Program-made: the position numbers and the translations under genes | Assembly (NCBI GenBank): GCA_018396515.1 | Contig: JAGTQJ010000001.1 | Location: 803 to 15,269 of the forward strand | From: Candidatus Bathyarchaeota archaeon | Lineage (GTDB): Archaea > Thermoproteota > Bathyarchaeia > TCS64 | Direction: 5' to 3' | DNA length: 14,467 nucleotides | Part shown: in pieces, positions 1-6,692 of the stretch | How the letters are laid out: each line of letters starts with the position of its first letter | How positions within the stretch are numbered: position 1 is the first letter of the stretch | Notes under the pieces: model-generated | What the model was told of the DNA's origin: nothing | The model's database searches: none | Seen by the model: only the letters and a program-made list of their open reading frames with translations

Positions 1-198
1 TGGAATAAAAATCAAGAGCACCAACGAGTTATAACAAAATCATAATGGTTTTGATGGACTGGCCCCTCACGTCGATGGGAGAAGGGCAGAGACATTTGAT
101 TATGTCAAACCAGGAAGGGGGAGCTAGATCTTCCTCTCACCACAGGGCACCGTCTACCTTATAGTTATCCTCCCCGCATGGGATCTGCTGAGAGGTTG

Positions 199-1605
199 AT
201 GGAAGATTCAGTTAGATGGGATGAGCTCAGAGATGAGATCCTAAGGAGAATAACTCCAAGCTGTGAGGAGGAGGAGTCCCTGAGGAGGCTCTGCTCCAAG
301 CTTGAGCGGGATATAACTGGTCTTCTTGGAGAGGCTGGGATTGAGGGGGTCGCGGAGGTTCATGGCTCCGCGGCCAGGGGCACATGGCTGGCGGGGGAGA
401 AGGATATCGACCTATTCATGATACTGGATCCAAGATACGACCGCACAGTCTTCCAGAGGGCTCTGGATGTTGTTAAGATGTACCTGGGCTCTGGATGGGT
501 TGAGGCCTACGCTGAGCATCCATACATAAAGTCCTTTATAGATGGCTTCGATGTCGAGTTCGTCCCATGCTATAGGGTTGAGCCCGGAAAGAGGTTATAC
601 TCAGCGACCGATAGAACCCCCCTCCACACAAGCTTCGTGAACGAGAATTTAAGTCCGGAGAGGCGCAGCGATGTCAGGCTCCTCAAGCAGTTCATGAAGG
701 GGATAGGGGTATATGGGGCCGAGGTAAAGGTGGGGGGTTTCTCAGGTTATCTCTGCGAGCTGCTCATCATCTCCCTAGGATCCTTTGAGGATGTTCTACT
801 TCAAGCCTCAAACTGGAGGAGAGGAGAAGTGATAGATATCACAGGTAGATGGAGGGAGGATGATCTACGTAGGATGTTTCAGAATCCCATAATAGTGGTG
901 GATCCAGTTGATCCAAGCAGAAATGTCGCCTCAGCGGTCTCCGATACCAGCGCATGGACCTTCGTCGCGGCGGCGAGATCCTTCTTGAAGAGGCCGAGGG
1001 AGATCTTCTTTTTCCACGAGGAGGAGGCAGACCCAGCTGTTCTATTAGAAGCCCTTAGAGGTAGAGATCCCCCCATCCTCTTCCTCCTCATGCCCGACGA
1101 ATCCCCTCCAGTTCCAGATATCCTCTGGGGACAGCTATATAAGGCTGAGAGGGCGCTCTCCGGGCTCCTTGAGAGGAGGGGGTTTAAAGTTCTCAGGTCC
1201 TCATCCTGGAGTGACGAGGCCTCTAGGCATATAATCGTATTTGAATTGGAGAGCCTGGAGATCCCGAGCACGATGAGGTTCATGGGGCCCCCGGTGGAGA
1301 TGGTTGAGGACAGTGAACGCTTCCTTAAGGCGCATCTCAAGGCGGAGTCCACCATCACAGGGCCGTGGATCGAGGGTGGGAGATGGTGGGTTGGATTGAG
1401 GAGGAGGTATACAAATGCCCGCAGCCTCATAGATGAGGCATTAAGGAGGGGTGGAAGGGAGATTGGGATACCGCGAATCCTAGATGAGAGAATTAAGAAG
1501 GGTTTCAAGATCCTTCTAAACGAAGAGGTCGAAGACCTGTTAGAGGGAGATTTCATAAGATTTATAATGGATTTCATAAGGGGAAGGCCAGTCTGGCTTG
1601 AGTGA
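199..1605 (+). CDS. cca: Archaeal class I CCA-adding enzyme (tRNA nucleotidyltransferase)
   Basis: Adds or repairs the 3'-CCA of tRNAs using CTP and ATP, without a nucleic-acid template. The nucleotidyltransferase signature is clear: HGSAARGTW followed by DIDLF, with two catalytic aspartates (residues 69 and 71 from this start). Further family blocks are AYAEHPYIKSF, RTPLHTSF, VRLLKQFMKGIGVYGAE, GGFSGYLCELLI and VDPVDPSRNVA, then an archaeal tail domain ending RPVWLE. It follows my recollection of the Sulfolobus enzyme over its full length. The third acidic position reads FDVEFVPCY, so a Glu (residue 120) sits where the family normally has Asp. ATG 178 is in frame and would add 7 residues. 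I prefer ATG 199 because a TATA-like element at 160-167 predicts transcription starting near 188, GAGAGG precedes it, and family N-termini align there. The stop overlaps the next gene by 8 nt, so they probably form an operon. The family call is very secure; the start is less so. Confidence 0.95.
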   Translation: MEDSVRWDELRDEILRRITPSCEEEESLRRLCSKLERDITGLLGEAGIEGVAEVHGSAARGTWLAGEKDIDLFMILDPRYDRTVFQRALDVVKMYLGSGWVEAYAEHPYIKSFIDGFDVEFVPCYRVEPGKRLYSATDRTPLHTSFVNENLSPERRSDVRLLKQFMKGIGVYGAEVKVGGFSGYLCELLIISLGSFEDVLLQASNWRRGEVIDITGRWREDDLRRMFQNPIIVVDPVDPSRNVASAVSDTSAWTFVAAARSFLKRPREIFFFHEEEADPAVLLEALRGRDPPILFLLMPDESPPVPDILWGQLYKAERALSGLLERRGFKVLRSSSWSDEASRHIIVFELESLEIPSTMRFMGPPVEMVEDSERFLKAHLKAESTITGPWIEGGRWWVGLRRRYTNARSLIDEALRRGGREIGIPRILDERIKKGFKILLNEEVEDLLEGDFIRFIMDFIRGRPVWLE

Positions 1606-2353
1606 GATCATCCCATTGGAGAGGATCCATGAAAGAGGCGCGGCCATCCTTCTCTCCTACCCTAAACTGGATCCCGAGGAGGTTCTGAGAAGAGTTGAGG
1701 AGGCCAGGGAGCTCGGGGTAGAGGCCATAGAGCTCAGGGGAAGACATCTTATCAATGGTCTACCAGTCCTTGGAAAGGGGCATACCGGAGTCGTCATAGC
1801 CGTTAAGACCAGAAGCGGAGAGGCTGCCCTAAAGATCAGGAGGGTGGATGCGGACAGGGCATCTTTCAGGAGGGGGGCCGAGATGCTCAGAATTGCCAAT
1901 GAGGCCTCCGTTGGCCCCAGGCTCATCGGGGCCTCAGACAACCTCATCCTGATGGAGCTTGTTGAGGGTCAATACCTAACGGAGTGGCTCTCAAAACCCG
2001 ACTTCAATGCGGGATGTGTCAAGAGAACCCTCAGGAGGCTACTTGATATGGCTAGGAGGCTAGACCTGAAGGGCCTCGACCACGGTGAGCTGAGCAGAGC
2101 CCACCGCCACATCCTCATAGCCGGAGAGGAGCCTATGATCCTCGACTTCGAATCCTCAAGCACCCTTAGGAGGGCCTCCAACATAACCTCCCTCATCCAA
2201 TACCTCTTTATCAACGAACGGAACAGACGCCTACTGGAGGTCTGGTTGAAACTACCTGAGAGATCCATCCTACTAAAGGCACTGAAGAACTACAAGAGAA
2301 CTCTAAGCGAAGATGATTACAACATCCTCCTAAGCCTTATCGATTTAAATTAA
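1598..2353 (+). CDS. COG2112-type predicted Ser/Thr protein kinase (Rio/Bud32-like fold)
   Basis: A 251-aa small kinase-like protein of the archaeal COG2112 family. Visible elements are a glycine-rich loop LGKGHTGVV (58-66), a likely ATP-binding Lys in AALKIRR (K79), a Glu in the following helix (E95), a catalytic-loop equivalent GLDHGELS (159-166) and a metal-binding motif ILDFESSS (181-188). The N-terminal 50 residues form a helical extension before the kinase fold. The start is TTG 1598, inside the end of the CCA gene (TTGAGTGA contains both this start and the upstream stop), with GGGGAAGG about 10 nt upstream. The 8-nt overlap implies translational coupling to cca. The substrate is unknown; a role in tRNA or ribosome maturation is only a guess from the neighbour. 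The catalytic loop lacks the usual HxDxxxxN layout, as in relatives, so real kinase activity is not certain. Confidence 0.85.
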   Translation: MSEIIPLERIHERGAAILLSYPKLDPEEVLRRVEEARELGVEAIELRGRHLINGLPVLGKGHTGVVIAVKTRSGEAALKIRRVDADRASFRRGAEMLRIANEASVGPRLIGASDNLILMELVEGQYLTEWLSKPDFNAGCVKRTLRRLLDMARRLDLKGLDHGELSRAHRHILIAGEEPMILDFESSSTLRRASNITSLIQYLFINERNRRLLEVWLKLPERSILLKALKNYKRTLSEDDYNILLSLIDLN

Positions 2354-2395
2354 AGAAGATGCTTAAAACTAAAAACATCGAGTTACTCAAAAAGG

Positions 2396-2402
2396 GTTTT
2401 TT
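2396..2402 (+). terminator. T-run terminator after the cca-kinase operon
   Basis: A GGG followed by six T and then GTTA lies about 43 nt after the kinase stop. Archaeal RNA polymerase terminates at such oligo-T stretches. The space between the two converging genes (2354-2439) is AT-rich in both directions; an A-rich block at 2416-2422 reads as a T-run on the minus strand and could end the amidohydrolase transcript. Confidence 0.4.
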
Positions 2403-2439
2403 GTTAGATTGATCATAAAAATTAGATATTTATGAATGC

Positions 2440-3312
2440 TCATATCTTTTCTCTTAGCAATATATTTGGTAGGAGGGGCCTGGCGTTCTCTCCAAGGATC
2501 TTCTCCAGGCCATCTAATGGGATCTCCAACTCAGGACTTGCCGCATACCTGTTGATCGACATGAACATATCTAGATATTCAGCCTGGCTTATTCCTGGAT
2601 AGTCTGTGCCGAAGAGGATGTGATCCAGGACGCCGAGGTTCAAGGCCTTCAAAAGATCCTTCCAGAGGAAGTATATGTAGCTTGGATGCCTTATATCCCC
2701 GTAGACCCAGCTTATATCCAGCCAGATGTTCCTATGCTTCCTTGCTAGGTATAGGGACTCCTCAACCCTTGGATAGCCGAGGTGGGCTAGGATGATCTTC
2801 AAATCGGGGAAGCAGGCGGCCACGACGTCGACCTGCTCTGGATCTGTGTATCTGAGAAGTGCATAACTTTCGGGCATGCCGGCCTGATGGAACATCACAG
2901 GCATTCCAAGCTCGGAGGCCGCCTCATAAACCTTGAAGGCCCTGGGATCATCGGCCCTGTATCCATCTAGGGTTGGGTATAGCTTAAGGCCGTGGAGACC
3001 CAGCCCCTCTCCCTGCCTGATCACCTCCTCAGAGGCACCATGCCTAACTGGGTTCACATACCCGAAACCCACAAGCCGCGGGGTTGCCGAGATGAACCTT
3101 GAGACCGCCTCTGGAGGCGTCCTCTCATCCGAAAGGACGACGGCGATTTCGAAACCCGCGGCATCCAAATCCGAGAGGAACTCCTCCCTAGAGACCATAA
3201 CGATCCTAGGATGCCTTGGATCGGTATATTCAAGCATGGAGATGTGACAGTGCATATCAACCCTCAGCCCCCTCCCCCCTCTTTCAGTTCCAATAGGACC
3301 TAGGTACGTCAA
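2440..3312 (-). CDS. Amidohydrolase-family TIM-barrel metal hydrolase
   Basis: A 290-aa protein of the amidohydrolase_2 (COG2159) group, whose members are metal-dependent hydrolases or decarboxylases. The strand-1 metal motif is DMHCH (His21, His23). Further expected ligands are His142 (VMFHQAG), His177 (ILAHLGYPRVEE) and Asp237 (LFGTDYPG). GLHGLKLYP (Lys110) is the strand that often follows the first ligands. Together these give a complete active site, so the enzyme is probably active, but the substrate cannot be read. The start is TTG 3312: GAGGTG lies 7 nt upstream and is the only good ribosome-binding site, and the later ATG (residue 20) would remove the Asp before the HxH motif. It is a single gene, convergent with the cca operon and with no partner in the window. 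Confidence 0.88.
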   Translation of the reverse strand: MTYLGPIGTERGGRGLRVDMHCHISMLEYTDPRHPRIVMVSREEFLSDLDAAGFEIAVVLSDERTPPEAVSRFISATPRLVGFGYVNPVRHGASEEVIRQGEGLGLHGLKLYPTLDGYRADDPRAFKVYEAASELGMPVMFHQAGMPESYALLRYTDPEQVDVVAACFPDLKIILAHLGYPRVEESLYLARKHRNIWLDISWVYGDIRHPSYIYFLWKDLLKALNLGVLDHILFGTDYPGISQAEYLDMFMSINRYAASPELEIPLDGLEKILGENARPLLPNILLREKI

Positions 3313-3668
3313 AGAAGAACACCTCTAATTGAGATCTCCCTAAAATTTTTCCCCCTCAAGAAAAATTTGAGGGGTTGGGTCTCATCTCCATGCTTGAGAT
3401 GAGGCGGAGTAGGGGAATAGGAAGTCAAGTCCACCTCACAGACCAATATCCCAGAAGAAACCATCTCGAAATCAGTAAACTATAAAGCTATAAGAGTTTA
3501 TCCCCCTCAGGCAGGGCCACCTTCAGAGGGCTTTTAAAGATGCGAACTCGGAAAATCTCAATAAATACTTGAGTGAAAGAGAGAATAGTAAGGCAAATGG
3601 GCAACTCTCAACAACTTAGAATAAAAAAAGGAAAGCCTCATATCTATGATCCCCTTTATACGCCAGTA
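3313..3668. other. Intergenic region with two adjacent perfect hairpins
   Basis: No convincing coding sequence lies between the amidohydrolase start and the tRNA. Two perfect inverted repeats stand 6 nt apart: CCCCTCAA/TTGAGGGG (3352-3359 and 3367-3374, loop 7) and CTCATCTC/GAGATGAG (3381-3388 and 3396-3403, loop 7). A weaker CTCAA/TTGAG hairpin lies near 3560-3576. Several A/T stretches (for example about 3618-3632 and 3655-3661) could be promoter elements for the tRNA, but none is placed well enough to name. I recognise no known small-RNA class here. Confidence 0.5.
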
Positions 3669-3774
3669 GGGGCCGTGGTCCAGCTTGGCCTAAGATTCGC
3701 GCCTGGGGAGCGCTCAAAGGCTGGAGCGCACAGCTCGTGCGAGGTCGTGGGTTCAAATCCCACCGGCCCCACCA
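3669..3774 (+). tRNA. tRNA-Pro(GGG) with 27-nt intron at 37/38 and encoded CCA
   Basis: The acceptor stem is GGGGCCG (3669-3675) with CGGCCCC (3764-3770), a perfect 7 bp. The discriminator is A3771 and CCA is genomically encoded (3772-3774). The D arm starts GTCC-A with GG at 3687-3688 and a short 3-bp stem, as in archaeal tRNA-Pro. The anticodon stem is CGCGC (3698-3702) with GTGCG (3737-3741), the loop begins C-T, and the anticodon GGG is 3705-3707. The variable loop is AGGTC. The T stem is GTGGG/CCCAC with loop TTCAAAT. An insertion of 27 nt (3709-3735) follows G37. It folds with GCGCTC/GAGCGC internally and CTGG opposite ACAG centrally, with 3-nt bulges GGA and CTC, giving a slightly imperfect bulge-helix-bulge for the archaeal splicing endonuclease. 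One end pair of the central helix is G-A. Identity and intron position are well supported. Confidence 0.93.
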
Positions 3775-4146
3775 TTAAATGAGTTCATCTCCGGACCATA
3801 AGTCGAGGAAGGGAGGAGGTACGTCCCGGCTTTTACGTCTCTCTTAAGGGTGTCTGTTATAGCAGCCCATTCCAAGCAGGTCCAAGAATATCCTCCAAAC
3901 TTCTCTAAGGCTAAAAGGGCTATGCTGTGGGATGTTAATCTGCAGCTCAACAATCTTCAATGGCCCTCATCATACAATTTTCATACAATTTCGCTCCGGA
4001 TATGGCATAGCGATCGTTGACAGGAGCGTGACAGTCCAACCCCTCCATCGAGATCCTCGCAAGCTTCAACATCCTTTTATACGAAACTAAATCGTATGGT
4101 CGAGCCGGAATCGTCCCTAAAACGACAGAACAGCGGTGATGTAATC
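3775..4146. other. Gene-poor stretch after tRNA-Pro; possible remnants only
   Basis: No recognisable gene. On the minus strand a 41-codon ORF (3947-4072, second ATG at 4048) follows a TATA-like TTTTATA at 4075-4081. A further open frame on the same strand (3753-3953) runs into the tRNA and cannot be a normal gene. Neither resembles a family I know; they may be pieces of one frameshifted gene. The region also has an 11-bp tandem duplication (CATACAATTTT then CATACAATTTC, about 3972-3993) and an inverted repeat ATACGA/TCGTAT around 4080-4098. It looks like decayed sequence between the tRNA gene and the DUF2283 pair. Confidence 0.4.
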
Positions 4147-4380
4147 CTAGGCCTTGCTTTTAATGAATTCGAGTGCTTCTATGCCTTCTTCCCTGAAGAG
4201 GCGGCTGGCTTTTAGAATCTCTATACCGATTATTTTTCCGCCTTCGCCTATTTCTAAATTCACGTTTGGAGCCAGTTCGATGAACCCCTCTTCAAATCCT
4301 TCATACAACACTATGGAAAGCGAGTCACTTTGCTTATCATATACTACCTTTGGGAAGATTCTTAGCTGACATGAACCCAC
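4147..4380 (-). CDS. DUF2283 family small protein
   Basis: A 77-aa protein with the DUF2283 pattern: VVYDKQSDSLSIVL (11-24), an acidic middle, LEIGEGGKIIGIEILKAS (42-59), and a short helical tail. DUF2283 proteins are small, widely scattered in archaea and bacteria, and often paired with a small toxin-like gene; their function is unproven. The start is GTG 4380 (TGGAAG directly upstream), overlapping the end of the upstream minus-strand ORF by 19 nt. That fits the usual partner-then-DUF2283 arrangement with coupled translation. The reading frame is intact and the core complete, so this copy could be functional even though its surroundings look decayed. Confidence 0.75.
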   Translation of the reverse strand: MGSCQLRIFPKVVYDKQSDSLSIVLYEGFEEGFIELAPNVNLEIGEGGKIIGIEILKASRLFREEGIEALEFIKSKA

Positions 4381-4703
4381 CTTCCAGACTTGACCCTCGC
4401 CTCCACCTGCCCACGACCTATAGGATGAGCGGTCACTATCTCAACCACATCATTCTTAATATCATAGGCCACCATAATAAGCCTTCTAATACCCATATAT
4501 GGGGCCTCCTTGATTGCAATGAAGTGCCCAGTAACCTCATCATGGAACCTGGCTGGGCATCCCCACCTCCTTGAATCTATTTTGAGAGGGTTTGGAGTAT
4601 CTCCTCTCGTTTTAATGTTCTGACCTCCCCCACAGAGAAAAATTTTTTGAAGTACCCAACCGTTGGAACGGTCAAACGGCGCTGGAAAACAATCCCTTTT
4701 CAA
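4362..4703 (-). CDS. Small putative toxin-like partner of DUF2283; N-terminus doubtful
   Basis: The last 60 or so residues look like a real conserved domain: HFIAIKEAPYMGIRRLIMVA, then YDIKNDVVEIVTAHPIGRGQ, ending ARVKSGRWVHVS. This is the layout of small archaeal proteins beside DUF2283 (DUF4258/RelE-like in style; I cannot assign the family firmly). The upstream half is suspect. The only start for the whole frame is TTG 4703 without a ribosome-binding site. There is no ATG/GTG/TTG between there and the conserved core, and SRRWGCPARFHDEV runs straight into the domain as if a helical segment were missing. A strong AAGGAGGTGGGGATG at about 4560 opens a different frame that stops after 6 codons. 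The gene may therefore be N-terminally damaged. It overlaps the DUF2283 gene by 19 nt. Confidence 0.45.
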   Translation of the reverse strand: MKRDCFPAPFDRSNGWVLQKIFLCGGGQNIKTRGDTPNPLKIDSRRWGCPARFHDEVTGHFIAIKEAPYMGIRRLIMVAYDIKNDVVEIVTAHPIGRGQVEARVKSGRWVHVS

Positions 4704-4753
4704 GAAATGAGGTAAGAATCAAGCCCCTTTCAACCTACCAACAGTTGGAACGG
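4658..4753. repeat. Pair of 14-bp near-identical direct repeats
   Basis: AACCGTTGGAACGG (4658-4671) and AACAGTTGGAACGG (4740-4753) differ at one base and lie 82 bp apart. The first contains a perfect short palindrome, CCGTT-GG-AACGG. Only two copies are visible, so this is not a CRISPR array. They could be binding sites or duplicated remnants. Confidence 0.45.
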
Positions 4754-4759
4754 AGTACG

Positions 4760-5056
4760 ATCAAGATGGTTGGGGCCGTCCCTTCTTGGCGGCCGTTTCC
4801 ATACGACCTCAAGGCACCGGTTCTGAACAGGAAACCAAAAATCTAGATTCTAACAGACTTTCTTTCGCCCGCCCTTGGGGAACCCACCGTGAGGGAGCTA
4901 GGAGCCGGGGCCGGAATAGCCCCAAATCTGTCTCCTTTCCTCCACCATTAGCAAACTCTAATGGTGAGGATGCACCCCGAGAAGATAGCTTCAAAATTTT
5001 TGGTTTTTCCAAAAAGTCTCCCTTAATGGAGCCTTGCCGAGAGGCTGACCTCCGGC
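4760..5056. other. Structured, probably non-coding repeat-like segment
   Basis: Open frames on both strands here match no protein I know and have a composition unlike the real genes. What stands out is dyad symmetry. An 11-bp perfect inverted repeat AAACCAAAAAT (4832-4842) / ATTTTTGGTTT (4996-5006) encloses the segment. Inside is a strong hairpin: CACCATTAG (4943-4951) with CTAATGGTG (4958-4966), a 6-nt loop, extended by TCCT/AGGA across one bulged C. Smaller arms are GGCCG/CGGCC near 4774-4795, GGGGC/GCCCC near 4908-4924, and TTTTTGG/CCAAAAA (4997-5003 and 5009-5015). It could be a miniature mobile element, part of an insertion-sequence end, or a structured RNA. The sequence alone does not decide. 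Confidence 0.4.
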
Positions 5057-5299
5057 TTAGGCGAGGCTGGAAGACATCGATAAGGCCAGGGGAGTTCTGG
5101 AAGGCTGCCTAAGACGGGTGAAGTCGGCATCCCGCGTCAGGATGACCATCCCAAGCTGGATGGATGGGGTAGCCAGCTCATCGTTCCGTAAGCCGGGATG
5201 TGCAGCCTCACTTACAGTGGCGATACCATGGCCCGCCCACGTAGACCCTCCACGGACCCAAAAGGGGACGTTACCATCGGTGATGAACCTAGAGGCCAT
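5057..5299 (-). pseudogene. Decayed DUF5615 (Mut7-C-like PIN) toxin
   Basis: From ATG 5299 the frame reads MASRFITDGNVPFWV, then HGIATVSEAA, LRNDELAT and MVILTRDADFTRL. This is the order of blocks in DUF5615 PIN-fold proteins, which normally begin with a DENVP motif. Here it is DGNVP, losing the conserved Glu. After TRLRQP the expected final strand is missing in this frame but appears one frame over: FQNSPGLIDVF, starting around 5105. A frameshift near 5105-5110 therefore seems to have removed the C-terminus. These proteins usually act as the toxin of a pair with a DUF433 antitoxin encoded just upstream, and a possible remnant of that lies at 5337-5471. The family is fairly clear; loss of function is inferred from the substitution plus the frameshift. 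Confidence 0.65.
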
Positions 5300-5336
5300 G
5301 GGCTTCACAGGCCGCCGTTCAAGCTCGGCTTAAACC

Positions 5337-5471
5337 CTAATACCGAATCTTGATTAGCTTTTCCTCCTCGAGGAGCTTGATGAGCTTCTCCACCAACTCC
5401 CTGGGGACCGTCGGATACTGCTTATGTATTCCCTTAACGTTATAGCCCAGCTTCCAAAGCTCTTCAAAACA
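5337..5471 (-). pseudogene. C-terminal remnant, possibly DUF433-like antitoxin
   Basis: A 44-codon open stretch on the minus strand contains ELWKLGYNVKGIHKQYPTVP followed by RELVEKLIKLLEEEKLIKIR and a stop. It has good archaeal codon use but no start codon, and a stop lies directly before it. The helix-turn-helix flavour (GYNVKGIHKQYP then a second helix) resembles the C-terminal half of DUF433 antitoxins (G-S-x-E-E-I-x-x-x-Y-P). Its place 38 nt before the DUF5615-like gene on the same strand is where a DUF433 gene normally sits. The N-terminal half is missing or out of frame. The family assignment is tentative. Confidence 0.4.
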
Positions 5472-5549
5472 TCAGGCTTTAATGAGGCTTCTGCAGGGGC
5501 CGCTTAGAGATAGTTGAGCGGAAGATCATAGCACTACAGCTTTTCATAG

Positions 5550-5714
5550 AGAGGAATCTTGAGAGAGGTTTTCACGCCTTTAATAGAGCAGGCTGCCTTA
5601 GAAGCTAAGAGAGCGGGCTGCCGACTTAATTGGAGTGTGCTAGAGTGGCCTGGGATAAATGTTTCATGCCTAATTAGGGCCGCTGAGTTAAAGCTGGTAA
5701 CGCTGAGGAGTTAG
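5550..5714 (+). pseudogene. Broken PIN-domain (VapC-like) fragment
   Basis: A 54-codon open stretch, with stops at both ends and no start codon, reads REVFTPLIEQAALEAKRAG, then LNWSVLEWPGINV and IRAAELKL. The LEWPGINV block, followed by an AAEL helix, is typical of the middle of archaeal VapC-type PIN toxins. The N-terminal catalytic Asp region and the C-terminal Asp region are absent in this frame. Neighbouring frames show protein-like pieces too, so the gene appears scrambled by several indels. No VapB-like partner was found. It belongs with the other decayed toxin-like pieces nearby. Confidence 0.5.
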
Positions 5715-5771
5715 GGTATGATACGAGAGATGGCTGGTAACTTAGTTATTGCTGAGACAACCAGCCTAGCC

Positions 5772-6347
5772 TTACTCCAGCCCCTTAATCCTCTTTATCA
5801 GCCAGACCATTTTCTTCGCAAAGTCCTTAGTGGTTCTCAAACCCTCCTCATCCTTCATGACATCCCCCCTCTCCGTCCCAAAAGCTATGTTCCAGTATGT
5901 GGAGCTCGGGATAATCATGCCTTGCTGGAGGAAGAAGAATAGTAGCTGCGCTAATGTGAAGTTTTGGCCGGCCCTTCTAGCCACAACTAGGGGGCCACCA
6001 ACTTTATTCTCAAACACATCACCCCTAGCCCTTGAGACTAGTGCCGCCCTGTCAATTAAGGCCTTTATCTGAGGCGTCGCCGACCCAAAGTAGACTGGTG
6101 AGGCCAGTATTATCCCATCGGCCTTAACCATCTTCTCAAATATACCCTGAAAGTCATCTTTTATTCGGCATTCCCCTGTCTCCCCGCACGAGAAGCATGC
6201 GTCGCAAGGCTTGATCTCCTTTCCAGCCAACCTTATGAGCTCGGTCCGGGCTCCATCCATCGCGGCAACCTTCAACGCCTCTGAGAGGAGGATCTCGGTG
6301 TTGCCATTAACCCTCGGGCTGCCAGCAATCCCCACTATATAAATCAT
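5772..6347 (-). CDS. Iron-sulfur flavoprotein (Isf type, NADPH-dependent FMN reductase fold)
   Basis: A 191-aa flavodoxin-like protein. GSPRVNGNTE (9-18) is the FMN phosphate-binding loop and ASPVYFGSATPQIKALIDR (about 82-100) is the second flavin-contact block. Between them lies CDACFSCGETGEC with Cys 48, 51, 54 and 60, a C-X2-C-X2-C-X5-C spacing matching the compact [4Fe-4S] motif of Isf proteins. In Methanosarcina, Isf accepts electrons from ferredoxin and has been linked to reducing O2 and peroxide. The start ATG 6347 has only a weak ribosome-binding site, but a TATA box (TTTATAAA, 6383-6390) puts the transcript start close to it, so a very short leader is likely. It is a single gene, upstream of decayed sequence and next to other oxidative-stress genes. 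A plain quinone or FMN reductase role is the alternative. Confidence 0.85.
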   Translation of the reverse strand: MIYIVGIAGSPRVNGNTEILLSEALKVAAMDGARTELIRLAGKEIKPCDACFSCGETGECRIKDDFQGIFEKMVKADGIILASPVYFGSATPQIKALIDRAALVSRARGDVFENKVGGPLVVARRAGQNFTLAQLLFFFLQQGMIIPSSTYWNIAFGTERGDVMKDEEGLRTTKDFAKKMVWLIKRIKGLE

Positions 6348-6382
6348 CTCTAAGCCACAAACTTAAGGGCTCTATTATTCTA

Positions 6383-6390
6383 TTTATAAA
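6383..6390 (-). promoter_or_regulatory. TATA box of the iron-sulfur flavoprotein gene
   Basis: TTTATAAA about 36-43 nt before the ATG on the minus strand, inside an otherwise mixed-composition region. Archaeal TATA boxes sit about 25 nt before the start of transcription, giving a leader of roughly 13 nt. Confidence 0.5.
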
Positions 6391-6692
6391 ATCTGCGCAG
6401 TACGAGTCGAAATTATCCCGTTTATTGTGGGGCCTTGAAAATGTATCATAGCGTTGCTCCGTTAGGAATACCTCCAACAAGATCCACCGGGGAGAAAAAG
6501 ACTTCTAAAACATAATTATAACCTATATCCCTAGGATCAGAGACCACCTATAATTCGATAAACCAAAATCCTTACGGCTCAAACCCTTACCTACATCAGA
6601 TGATTCTATTTAAGTACTAATTTCCTTCAACAGCATAACAAGGAGAACTGATTCAAAAATAAAAAATAAGAGACTGTTATTTTATATATAAA
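6391..6692. other. AT-rich intergenic region, no gene seen
   Basis: No open frame with protein-like content. On the minus strand, directly after the peroxiredoxin stop, lies a T-rich stretch (TTATTTTTTATTTTT, about 6656-6670) that is a good candidate terminator. The rest has no strong palindrome. Confidence 0.4.

Noticed and set aside
879..1577. Long minus-strand ORF opposite the CCA enzyme gene
   Set aside because: Shadow of a highly conserved gene; its composition (Ser/Leu/Arg-rich) and lack of a ribosome-binding site argue against coding.
3573..3782. 69-codon plus-strand ORF
   Set aside because: It runs straight through the tRNA-Pro gene, including its intron.
4658..4753. CRISPR remnant from the repeated AAC-N-GTTGGAACGG
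   Set aside because: Only two short copies 82 bp apart, with flanks diverging at once; no array and no cas gene.
4786..5112. 108-codon plus-strand ORF and overlapping minus-strand ORF as genes
   Set aside because: No family resemblance, odd composition, and they lie across the inverted repeats and the decayed DUF5615 gene.
5279..5285. C/D box small RNA from GTGATGA
   Set aside because: No D box (CTGA) at a suitable distance, and the site lies inside the DUF5615-like frame.
3774..5771. Integrated element bounded by a duplicated tRNA-Pro 3' end
   Set aside because: I looked for a second copy of the T-loop and acceptor end downstream and found none in the window, and no integrase gene.
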